Source: Epsilonproteobacteria bacterium UBA4036 (lineage in GTDB: Bacteria; Campylobacterota; Campylobacteria; Campylobacterales; Arcobacteraceae). Taken from it: a stretch of DNA of 64,000 bases. The translations under genes and the position numbers were made by a program. The DNA lies in contig DGAG01000010.1 of NCBI GenBank assembly GCA_002382325.1, positions 124,001 to 188,000 of the forward strand, given 5' to 3'. A model generated the notes under the pieces. It made no database searches and was not told the DNA's origin. It worked only from the letters and a program-made list of their open reading frames with translations. Positions 9,114 to 16,108 of the stretch are shown here, in pieces; the first letter of the stretch is position 1; each line of letters opens with the position of its first letter.

Positions 9114-9168
9114 AAAAATTTAATCTTAATAAAAAAATAACTATAATACAAAGAAAAAGTGTTTATCC

Positions 9169-9735
9169 TTGAAAAAAATAATAGAAGAAGTGAATAAAGT
9201 TAAAAAAGAGTTGTATCTACAAGAGAGTGCAAAATATATTGATGAAGTGGGATACAAAAATTTTAAAATCTCCCAACTGGCACAACGCCTAGAGACATCA
9301 GTGGGTACGATATATAACCTATTTAACTCCAAAGAAGAGTTGTATTTGGAGTATCTTATTTTAAAACTGCAACTCTTTTCACAACGATTAAAAGAGCAAG
9401 AAACTCTTCATGCAAAAGACAATTTAAAACTTTATTTACACTGTAAATATGAGATTTTTATCCAAATTGATAAAAACAATCCCATGACCAGTGATCCTTA
9501 TTTTTTCCATAAACTCGATATTGCGAACCACCCTATTGTGCTTGAGATTTATGAATTTTTGCAACGACAATTTAAACATCTTGATAACTCAAAAAAAGAG
9601 AGTTATTTGCATGAAGCCATTTTATTTAAGAAATTTTCTGATGGTTTTATTGAAAGTTATTTGCTGAAAAAATATGACACACATAATATTGTAGAAAATA
9701 CCATGGATCACTTCTTTAAAGGTATTGCATTATAA
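9169..9735 (+). CDS. TetR-family transcriptional regulator
   Basis: 188 residues from a TTG start. No ATG lies near, and the TTG gives an N-terminus that leads straight into the HTH. The DNA-binding domain spans about residues 18-60, with FKISQLAQRLETSVGTIYNLFNSKEELY as the classic TetR HTH and following helix (shown in two parts: helix 2 FKISQLAQRL, recognition SVGTIYNLF). The C-terminal ligand domain is divergent, so the inducer is unknown. Its divergent partner is a SulP anion transporter, which it may repress. The stop overlaps the end of the convergent lipoprotein gene by a few bases. Confidence 0.8.
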   Translation: MKKIIEEVNKVKKELYLQESAKYIDEVGYKNFKISQLAQRLETSVGTIYNLFNSKEELYLEYLILKLQLFSQRLKEQETLHAKDNLKLYLHCKYEIFIQIDKNNPMTSDPYFFHKLDIANHPIVLEIYEFLQRQFKHLDNSKKESYLHEAILFKKFSDGFIESYLLKKYDTHNIVENTMDHFFKGIAL

Positions 9736-10503
9736 GAAGATAAACATCGTTTTAACAGCTTCAAGTCCGACATCAACGGGTTCAACGCCCAATGTTTCTA
9801 AACTGTTTTTAACGTGATACATCATTGAAGATAAGAGAACTTCAAAGGACATATTGGATTGAGAAAAAAGTGTCTCTTTGCCTTCTTTAATATATTTTAA
9901 ATTTAATATATCCTCATAGGTTTTTATCTCTTTTTGTTTTAATCGTTTTTCCAGTTCTATTTGCCAATTATTTTGCCAAGTTAAGAAAAGATATTCATCT
10001 TTGGCATCTTTTGCATGACTGAGTTTCCACTTTAAAATTTGCAAATTTTGGTATAAGTTTTGAAGTTTATTTTTATCATACGTCAACGCAGTGATTTGAT
10101 GCCCACTTTGAATATCATACGCATCGTAAATCTCTTTGTATAAACCTAAAATCAAATAGTCATTTCTGTTTTTTATTTCAAATTTACTAAAAGCAATTTG
10201 CAAATACTCTTTGTAGGTGTTCAGTTGAATATTTTCGTAGGGTAAGTTAAGCGTATTGGTTAAATTGTTAATTTCAGTATACATTTGATTTGAAACTGTT
10301 TTATCAAAAGCACTCGGGTTACGTTTATCAAGTTTGTCTTTAAAAACAATCAACTCTTTGGTGATTTGAGTGTAATCTTTTTTCATGCTGTTGGCTGAAT
10401 TGGTTTGTAACATCTTCTCAACTCGCTCTTGTGTGGCAGAAATACACCCACTAAAAAACACGACTACAACTATCCCAAAAAATATATTTCGAACGCTTAC
10501 CAC
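9730..10503 (-). CDS. Putative lipoprotein of unknown function
   Basis: 257 residues from a GTG start with AAGGA just upstream. The N-terminus MVSVRNIFFGIVVVVFFSGC is a lipoprotein signal; the lipobox FSGC puts the lipidated Cys at position 20. The rest is largely helical, charged and free of motifs I recognise. It is divergent from metA, with which it shares a 136-bp promoter region. It could be an outer- or inner-membrane lipoprotein; residues 21-22 are Ile-Ser, so there is no Asp+2 retention signal of the E. coli type. I see no basis for a function. Confidence 0.6.
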   Translation of the reverse strand: MVSVRNIFFGIVVVVFFSGCISATQERVEKMLQTNSANSMKKDYTQITKELIVFKDKLDKRNPSAFDKTVSNQMYTEINNLTNTLNLPYENIQLNTYKEYLQIAFSKFEIKNRNDYLILGLYKEIYDAYDIQSGHQITALTYDKNKLQNLYQNLQILKWKLSHAKDAKDEYLFLTWQNNWQIELEKRLKQKEIKTYEDILNLKYIKEGKETLFSQSNMSFEVLLSSMMYHVKNSLETLGVEPVDVGLEAVKTMFIFL

Positions 10504-10560
10504 ATAATTCCTTTGAGCTTTTGTTTCAAATACGTTATTGAATTATACCCTTATGATACT

Positions 10561-10590
10561 TATTGTTTGTTACATTAACAACAAACAATA
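10561..10590. promoter_or_regulatory. Perfect inverted repeat in the metA promoter region
   Basis: TATTGTTTGTT and AACAAACAATA form 11-bp perfect arms around an 8-nt centre. The right arm abuts the -35 position of the metA promoter, so it looks like a repressor site for metA, the divergent lipoprotein gene, or both. It is unlikely to be a terminator because it lies between divergent genes. Confidence 0.5.
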
Positions 10591-10610
10591 CTTTTTTAGT
10601 GGGTTAATGC

Positions 10611-10616
10611 TATAAT
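10611..10616 (+). promoter_or_regulatory. metA -10 element
   Basis: Perfect TATAAT preceded by TGC, making an extended -10 (TGnTATAAT). Transcription would start near 10622, giving a leader of only about 18 nt that carries the strong AAGGAGG ribosome-binding site. Confidence 0.65.
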
Positions 10617-10639
10617 CGCAAAAATATTAAGGAGGTTAA

Positions 10640-11548
10640 ATGCCAATTGTTATTCCCAAACAACTTCCCGCTGTTGAAATTTTAGAAAAAGAAAATATTT
10701 TTATTATGAACGACAACAAAGCGTTACAACAAGATATTCGTCCCTTAAAAATTCTTATTTTAAATTTGATGCCCAATAAAGTCGAAACCGAAACACAACT
10801 CTTAAGACTGTTAGGAAACACCCCTTTACAAACTGAAATTATCTTGCTTAAAACGGCAACCTATCAGTCAAAACATACATCAGAAGATCACTTAGAGAGT
10901 TTTTATCAAACCTTTGATGAAGTCAAAAATCATACCTTTGATGGGTTGATTATCACAGGTGCCCCTATTGAAACCATGCCTTTTGAAGAGGTTTCTTATT
11001 GGGATGAATTAAGCCAAATAATGGAGTTTTCTAAAACCAATATTACCTCTACTTTACATATTTGTTGGGGTTCACAAGCAGGGTTGTATTATCACCATGG
11101 GATTGAGAAATACGAACAAGACAAAAAAATCTTCGGCGTATTTGAACATGAATTGTTTAATAAAACCAATCCGCTTTTAAGAGGATTTGACGATGAAGCC
11201 TATATTCCTCACTCACGGTACACCACCGTTTTAAAAGAAGACATCGATAAAATTCCTGAATTGGAACTCTTATTGTACTCAGAAGATTCAGGGGTGTGTT
11301 TGGTGGCATCAAAAGACAGAAAACATGTCTATATGAGTGGTCATGTGGAGTATGATTTTGACTCATTGCAAAAAGAGTATTTCAGAGATGTTCAAAAAGG
11401 TTTGGACATACACATTCCCAAAAACTACTTTAAAAATGATGATACCACTAAAAATCCTACCGTAAAATGGCGTTCAACTGCACACTTATTGTTTGCCAAT
11501 TGGTTGAACTATTTTGTCTATCAAGAGACACCGTTTGAGTTGAAATAG
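10640..11548 (+). CDS. metA: Homoserine O-acyltransferase (MetA fold), predicted acetyl-CoA specific
   Basis: 302 residues with a strong AAGGAGG site. It acylates homoserine, the first committed step of methionine synthesis, in the cytoplasm. The catalytic Cys142 lies in HICWGSQAGLYYHHGI, and His235 and Glu237 lie in SGHVEYD, all at the same numbers as in E. coli MetA. Residue 111 is Glu (GAPIETMPFEEV). Published work on Bacillus MetA proteins showed that Glu111 favours acetyl-CoA and Gly111 succinyl-CoA, so this enzyme is predicted to be an acetyltransferase even though many databases would label it succinyltransferase. An 11-bp inverted repeat upstream may be its operator. The gene ends convergent to a c-di-GMP phosphodiesterase gene. 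Confidence 0.92.
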   Translation: MPIVIPKQLPAVEILEKENIFIMNDNKALQQDIRPLKILILNLMPNKVETETQLLRLLGNTPLQTEIILLKTATYQSKHTSEDHLESFYQTFDEVKNHTFDGLIITGAPIETMPFEEVSYWDELSQIMEFSKTNITSTLHICWGSQAGLYYHHGIEKYEQDKKIFGVFEHELFNKTNPLLRGFDDEAYIPHSRYTTVLKEDIDKIPELELLLYSEDSGVCLVASKDRKHVYMSGHVEYDFDSLQKEYFRDVQKGLDIHIPKNYFKNDDTTKNPTVKWRSTAHLLFANWLNYFVYQETPFELK

Positions 11549-11559
11549 AAAACTATTTC
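11542..11559. terminator. Compact hairpin overlapping both convergent stop codons
   Basis: GAAATAG-AAAA-CTATTTC. The left arm contains the metA stop TAG and the right arm contains the stop of the opposite gene (CTA, read as TAG). The genes are only 4 bp apart, so this 18-bp palindrome is the only room for a terminator in either direction. Confidence 0.45.
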
Positions 11560-13523
11560 TTCTCAACTAACGTTGTTGGCTCCCCTAAATAATACCCTTG
11601 GGCATAATCAATATCCAGTTCTTGAACTTTTGCTAATATACTTTTACTCGAAACAAACTCAGCAATGGTTTTTACACCAATTTTTTTCGCAAAATCAACG
11701 ATTGTTTTTGTAACTAACTGAGCTTTTTCATCCTTATCAATATTTTTTATCATACTGGCATCGATTTTTAGATAATCAAAATTGAGTTTGAGAAGATACT
11801 CAAAGTTTGAATACCCTGTACCAAAGTCATCGATGGAAATGGTTGCTCCATATTTTTTGACAAGTTTGATAAAACGTGTGATTTCATTGTAGTTATTAAT
11901 CCCCTCAGATTCAAGTATCTCAAACGTAATATTACTGGCAAAATCTGATTGTTTAAATTCCTCTTCTATAAATTGGATAATTTCGTTATTTGCCATATCA
12001 TCTTTGGTTAAATTGATAGAAAATTTATACTTTGTCTCTTTACAAATCGCAAAAGTTTTTTGAAGCATTATCAATGTAAGTTGAGAATAAATTTTGTTTT
12101 CTTTTGAAATATCCAAAAAATGTATAGGAACAATATAGTCATCTTCCCCATTTTTGATTCGCATGAGTGCTTCATATTTAATCACTTCGAGTGTCTTGCA
12201 ATCAACAATAGGCTGAAACAGAGGTATGATTTTATCCTCATCGATTGCTCTCATCAGTCTTTGTGTCCAGCTTAATCTGTTTTCATACGCTTTTAACGTT
12301 CTCATCTCTTCTGTATAGGTTAAATAGTGTTGTTTATTTTTTTTGGCAAGTTTTAGAGCCATATCAGCATTGGGAAGTAAAAGAGTCGATCCATGAGAAA
12401 TACCAATAGTAAGATTGATAAATATCGTTTTGTCTTCAGATATTCTAAATTCATATTTTCCCAGATGACTGATGATATAAGAAGCAATATTTTCAAACTC
12501 TTCTAAATCCATTGAACCGTAGGATATGACACCAAATTCATCGGCGTGCATTTTGTATAAGATGGACGTTTGAGGCAGAAGCTCTTTAAATTTATCTCTG
12601 TATTCTAAGAGTATTTTGTCGCCTATTTCATCACCATATAGATTATTAATTTGCTCAAATTTATCGATGTTAATTATCATAAATAACAACTCTTTGCCCT
12701 TATCCAAATCTTCCAACAAAGCTCTTCTGTTTTTTAAGCCTGTTAAATGGTCATAATAAAATTGATACTCAATGGAATCAAGCATTTCATTAAAAATAAC
12801 TTGCATCGATTGTATTTCATTAATGTCATAATCGACGGTTACTCGTTGTTTTATATCACTGCTTTTTTTAATGATGTTTGCTGTTTTGATGAAGTTATTA
12901 ATGGGTGCGAGTAAATATTTGTTAAAATTTAAAAATAAGAGTATAAAAATAACAAACGAAAAACAAATAATAAAAATCAAAAACAGATTAATCATATCAT
13001 TAAGAGATATTTTCAAATCCGTTATGGGGTAATTAATATTAATCACACCTAATACATCCCCTGAAACAGCATTAACATGGCAAGATTTGCACTTATCATT
13101 GGCAATGACGGGAAAATAGTATTTTATAATATCTGAGTTGACTATATCTAAAGCTTCTTCCCCTTCAAAGGTCGTTTTAACATATTCATTGGTATTTCTT
13201 ACATGTTTGTCTTTTTCAATGTCTCCAAAAATATCGGCAACTTTTTTACTTCGGTATATATTGATTTCAAGATTTTCATCCACTTTATTCAATCGGTGAA
13301 TGACCTCTTGAACATCATCTTTATTCCACCCTTTTTGCATGGCAGAATACATGGATTCAAAGACCAACCGACTTGTCTTTTTGGCATCGACTTTTGCAAG
13401 ATTAATCACCACTTCTCTTTTGATATATTCAGTATAAGCAAAAGCAAGTCCCAAAGTTATTAATAAAATAACAATAATCATTTTTGCAGTAATTTGATTG
13501 TAGGTTGTGTTTTTTTTAGACAT
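11553..13523 (-). CDS. Membrane c-di-GMP phosphodiesterase with periplasmic heme-c-type CxxCH sensor
   Basis: 656 residues: TM1 (about 14-31), a periplasmic domain with CKSCH at 145-149, TM2 (about 179-199), a HAMP-like linker, a GGDEF domain (about 250-400) and an EAL domain (about 425-650). The periplasmic part resembles the DUF3365/Tll0287-like family, in which CxxCH binds heme covalently, so redox or gas sensing is likely. GGDEF is degenerate (ADEF in place of GGDEF), so no cyclase activity is expected. EAL is intact (YEALMRI at 450-456, later DDFGTGYSNF), so it should degrade c-di-GMP. The gene appears to be monocistronic. Confidence 0.85.
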   Translation of the reverse strand: MSKKNTTYNQITAKMIIVILLITLGLAFAYTEYIKREVVINLAKVDAKKTSRLVFESMYSAMQKGWNKDDVQEVIHRLNKVDENLEINIYRSKKVADIFGDIEKDKHVRNTNEYVKTTFEGEEALDIVNSDIIKYYFPVIANDKCKSCHVNAVSGDVLGVININYPITDLKISLNDMINLFLIFIICFSFVIFILLFLNFNKYLLAPINNFIKTANIIKKSSDIKQRVTVDYDINEIQSMQVIFNEMLDSIEYQFYYDHLTGLKNRRALLEDLDKGKELLFMIINIDKFEQINNLYGDEIGDKILLEYRDKFKELLPQTSILYKMHADEFGVISYGSMDLEEFENIASYIISHLGKYEFRISEDKTIFINLTIGISHGSTLLLPNADMALKLAKKNKQHYLTYTEEMRTLKAYENRLSWTQRLMRAIDEDKIIPLFQPIVDCKTLEVIKYEALMRIKNGEDDYIVPIHFLDISKENKIYSQLTLIMLQKTFAICKETKYKFSINLTKDDMANNEIIQFIEEEFKQSDFASNITFEILESEGINNYNEITRFIKLVKKYGATISIDDFGTGYSNFEYLLKLNFDYLKIDASMIKNIDKDEKAQLVTKTIVDFAKKIGVKTIAEFVSSKSILAKVQELDIDYAQGYYLGEPTTLVEKK

Positions 13524-13750
13524 TATTATTCATCTTTCGTAGTCAACATAAAAGAAATTTTAGGAACAATCCAGTAATAAATTTATTATTATTCCTACCG
13601 CGTTGTTCTACTTTTTTTATTTTTATATTCAATTTATATTAATTATTTTATTTTATCATAAAAATCACAATTTTGGTAACATTTTAGAGTTTTTATTTTT
13701 AAGAGATTTTTACTATAAGTCAATTAATTTTTTATATTGATGCTACCCTT

Positions 13751-15073
13751 TTAAGCTATTTTTCTAGGGCTAAATTTCCTAAATAAAAATAATGCAATCA
13801 CAAAAGTAACTGCTTCTGCCATAGGTATTGCCATAAATATTCCATCTAAATCAAATAAAAATGGCAATATACTTATAAAAAATACAGGAAAAATAAAACT
13901 TCTTGACAATGCAATAATCATAGAAGCCAAAGGCTTATGAATGGCTGTAAGATAAGCTGAAATTACCAGATTGAATCCATTAAAAAGAAAAGCTATCCAA
14001 ATAAATGTAGCAAAATTTAGAACTATTTGTTTTGTTTTATAGTTGTTATCTTCTAAAAAAATATTTGCCAAAGTATCTGGGACAAATAAGAGTAACAACA
14101 CCATTACAACACCAACTAAGCCTGTAGTGATAAAAGCTATTTTTAAAAACTCTTCTATTCTTTTATTTTCTTTTGCCCCAAAATTTTTACTGATAATGGG
14201 TTGTAAAGAGTCACTGATTCCAAAACTTATCATTATTCCAATCATTAAAAGATAATTTATTACAGCAAAAGCAGCTACCCCCTCAACACTAAAAGTTTTT
14301 ATCATAATATAATTAAAAATTAAAGTTGTTATTCCTACTGAAATTTCATTAACAAATTCTGACGCTCCATTGTAAGAAGCTTTTATGATTTGCATATAAC
14401 TTCCAATAGGTTTGACAAATTTAAGTGTTGCTTTCTTTGAGAAGAAATGAGGCAAAAGAATGAACAATAACGCAAGTTGAGAAATACCCGTAGCCAAGGC
14501 TGCTCCCAAAATACCTTTTTGTAAATATACAATCATAAACCAATCTAATATAACATTTATAACCGCACTTGAAAGTAAAGCAATAAAAGCAAGATTGGGT
14601 CTATTATCAACTCTTACGAAATAATCTAAAACAACTCCAATCATCAAAAAAGGAATAAAAATCAATATAACAGACAAATACTCTATTGCAATTTTTGTCA
14701 AGTTTTCATCTGCCCCAAAAAAGTGTAAAATGGTTTCAATATTTAAAAATAACACGCTACACATTGTAAAACTAAACAAAGTAATACTCACCATTGTTTT
14801 GCTAAAAATAATAGAGGCATTTTTAATATTTCCCTCACCTATTAGCTTCCCAGAAATAACACTGCTTCCAATTGCCAACATAAAAGCAAATCCAAAAAGT
14901 AAAGAGAAAATAGGAAAGCTTATATTAATTGCTGCCAGTCCAAAATCGCCTACATAGTTTCCAATAAAAAATCCATCAACAATACTTGCTGATGAAATAG
15001 CTAACATTCCTAAAACAGAAGGAATTGAATATTGGAAAAAAATAGATAATATTTTATCTTTTGTTACATTCAT
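13751..15073 (-). CDS. MATE-family multidrug efflux transporter
   Basis: 440 residues. Start set at 15073 (MNVTKDKILSIFF), which has AAAGAGA upstream; the longer frame would run back into the tetR gene. The protein has about 12 membrane helices in the two-half arrangement of MATE exporters, which expel cationic drugs in exchange for Na+ or H+. Typical early motif: SIVDGFFIGNYVG. It lies 10 bp downstream of a tetR gene on the same strand and is surely co-transcribed with and repressed by it. The region is particularly AT-rich, so recent acquisition is possible but not shown. The 227-bp gap on its 3' side (13524-13750) is AT-rich and holds no gene I can see. Confidence 0.88.
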   Translation of the reverse strand: MNVTKDKILSIFFQYSIPSVLGMLAISSASIVDGFFIGNYVGDFGLAAINISFPIFSLLFGFAFMLAIGSSVISGKLIGEGNIKNASIIFSKTMVSITLFSFTMCSVLFLNIETILHFFGADENLTKIAIEYLSVILIFIPFLMIGVVLDYFVRVDNRPNLAFIALLSSAVINVILDWFMIVYLQKGILGAALATGISQLALLFILLPHFFSKKATLKFVKPIGSYMQIIKASYNGASEFVNEISVGITTLIFNYIMIKTFSVEGVAAFAVINYLLMIGIMISFGISDSLQPIISKNFGAKENKRIEEFLKIAFITTGLVGVVMVLLLLFVPDTLANIFLEDNNYKTKQIVLNFATFIWIAFLFNGFNLVISAYLTAIHKPLASMIIALSRSFIFPVFFISILPFLFDLDGIFMAIPMAEAVTFVIALFLFRKFSPRKIA

Positions 15074-15083
15074 AGTATCTCTT

Positions 15084-15680
15084 TTAATTTGTTTTTGATA
15101 ACTTTTCAATCTCTAAAAAGTAGTTTGTTAATTGTGTTTTTAAATCATAATTTTCTATCATAACGGACAATAAAAACATTCCATCAGCTGTTGCACATAA
15201 AGATTTTGCTAAATTTTTTGAATTAGGACGGAAATTTCCTTTTTGTATCTCATCATCAAAAAGTTGTTCTAAATAGTTAAATATAGTTTTGTATAAATTG
15301 GTATTGAATTCTTTTATTTCATCATCATTTGAAGTAATATACATATGTAAAGTGTTGATATATAATTTTCTTAAATCCTTGTAAGATTTCTCTTCATTGA
15401 GATATATCTCAAAAATTAAATTGATTTTATGAATATAACTTTCTTCATATTCATATTTTTCTTTTATGTGATTCATTAGCTCAAATGATTTTTTTGACAT
15501 AACTTGATAGATTAATTGTTCTTTTGTAGAAAAATAGTGATAAAACTGCCCTTTGGACATTTTAATCTCTGAGATAAATTTATTTAACGAAAAATCATCA
15601 ATCCCAATATCCACAAATACTTTGTAAGCTTTCTCACAAATATAATCAATTTTTTCCTCTTTATTTACAATTTTTGGCAT
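15084..15680 (-). CDS. TetR-family repressor of the adjacent MATE exporter
   Basis: 198 residues. An N-terminal HTH (about residues 10-55) contains FSLNKFISEIKMSKGQFYHYF, the TetR recognition pattern ending in the usual FYHYF and followed by KEQL. The C-terminal ligand domain is divergent. First gene of a two-gene operon with the MATE exporter. Two related 13-bp palindromic sites flank its -10 element, which fits autorepression relieved by an exporter substrate (inference from the usual tetR-efflux arrangement). Confidence 0.85.
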   Translation of the reverse strand: MPKIVNKEEKIDYICEKAYKVFVDIGIDDFSLNKFISEIKMSKGQFYHYFSTKEQLIYQVMSKKSFELMNHIKEKYEYEESYIHKINLIFEIYLNEEKSYKDLRKLYINTLHMYITSNDDEIKEFNTNLYKTIFNYLEQLFDDEIQKGNFRPNSKNLAKSLCATADGMFLLSVMIENYDLKTQLTNYFLEIEKLSKTN

Positions 15681-15694
15681 AATTATCCTTTTAT

Positions 15695-15714
15695 AAACTG
15701 ATGGTCTAATTATA
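15695..15714 (-). promoter_or_regulatory. tetR-MATE promoter -10 with proximal operator half
   Basis: On the minus strand TATAAT occupies 15714-15709. Just downstream of it, AAACTGATGGTCT (15695-15707, plus-strand reading) is an imperfect dyad resembling the better palindrome at 15738. Confidence 0.5.
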
Positions 15715-15737
15715 CTTATGAATACTTTATTCTAAAT

Positions 15738-15750
15738 AAACCAGTGGTTT
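15738..15750. promoter_or_regulatory. Candidate TetR operator, distal site
   Basis: AAACCAGTGGTTT is a perfect 6-bp-arm palindrome around one central base. It lies just upstream of the -35 position of the tetR promoter and matches the site at 15695 at 9 of 13 positions. Confidence 0.5.
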
Positions 15751-16059
15751 GTTTTATAAGATAACGTATTTCTGTTTTGTATTTGAACTCCATGATTAAA
15801 AAATATTTTTCTGTCATGATTATGAGTAAATATTTCATCCTGATTTTTTCATTAATAGGTAATTTATATTCACAAAGTACATACAAAATGTATATTAATT
15901 TATGCGTTTTGTAACTTTAAAAAAGATAAATAATAGAGAAATCCACAAAAGGCTTTAAATCTTCATTAGTAGCTTCTTGTTACTTTTGGAAACTTTACAG
16001 TTTTAGGAGAAGGATAGTGTCAGTATACATTTCCATCAAAGACCATGGGAAGGAGAGAA
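15751..16059. other. Gap between tetR promoter and valS terminator
   Basis: About 310 bp without a convincing gene. On the plus strand a 40-codon frame (15792-15914) begins MIKKYFSVMIMSKYFILIFSL and looks like a signal peptide, but it has no good ribosome-binding site and stops at once. It may be the remnant of a lost gene. Nothing else recognised. Confidence 0.4.
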
Positions 16060-16089
16060 GAAAAAAGCCCCATCAAAAAGATGAGGCTT
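16060..16089 (-). terminator. Rho-independent terminator of valS
   Basis: On the minus strand, AAGCCTCATC and GATGGGGCTT form a 10-bp stem with one mismatch around a TTTTT loop, followed by a T-run. It begins 19 nt after the valS stop codon. Confidence 0.85.
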
Positions 16090-16108
16090 ACAATTTATTT
16101 ACTCAAAA

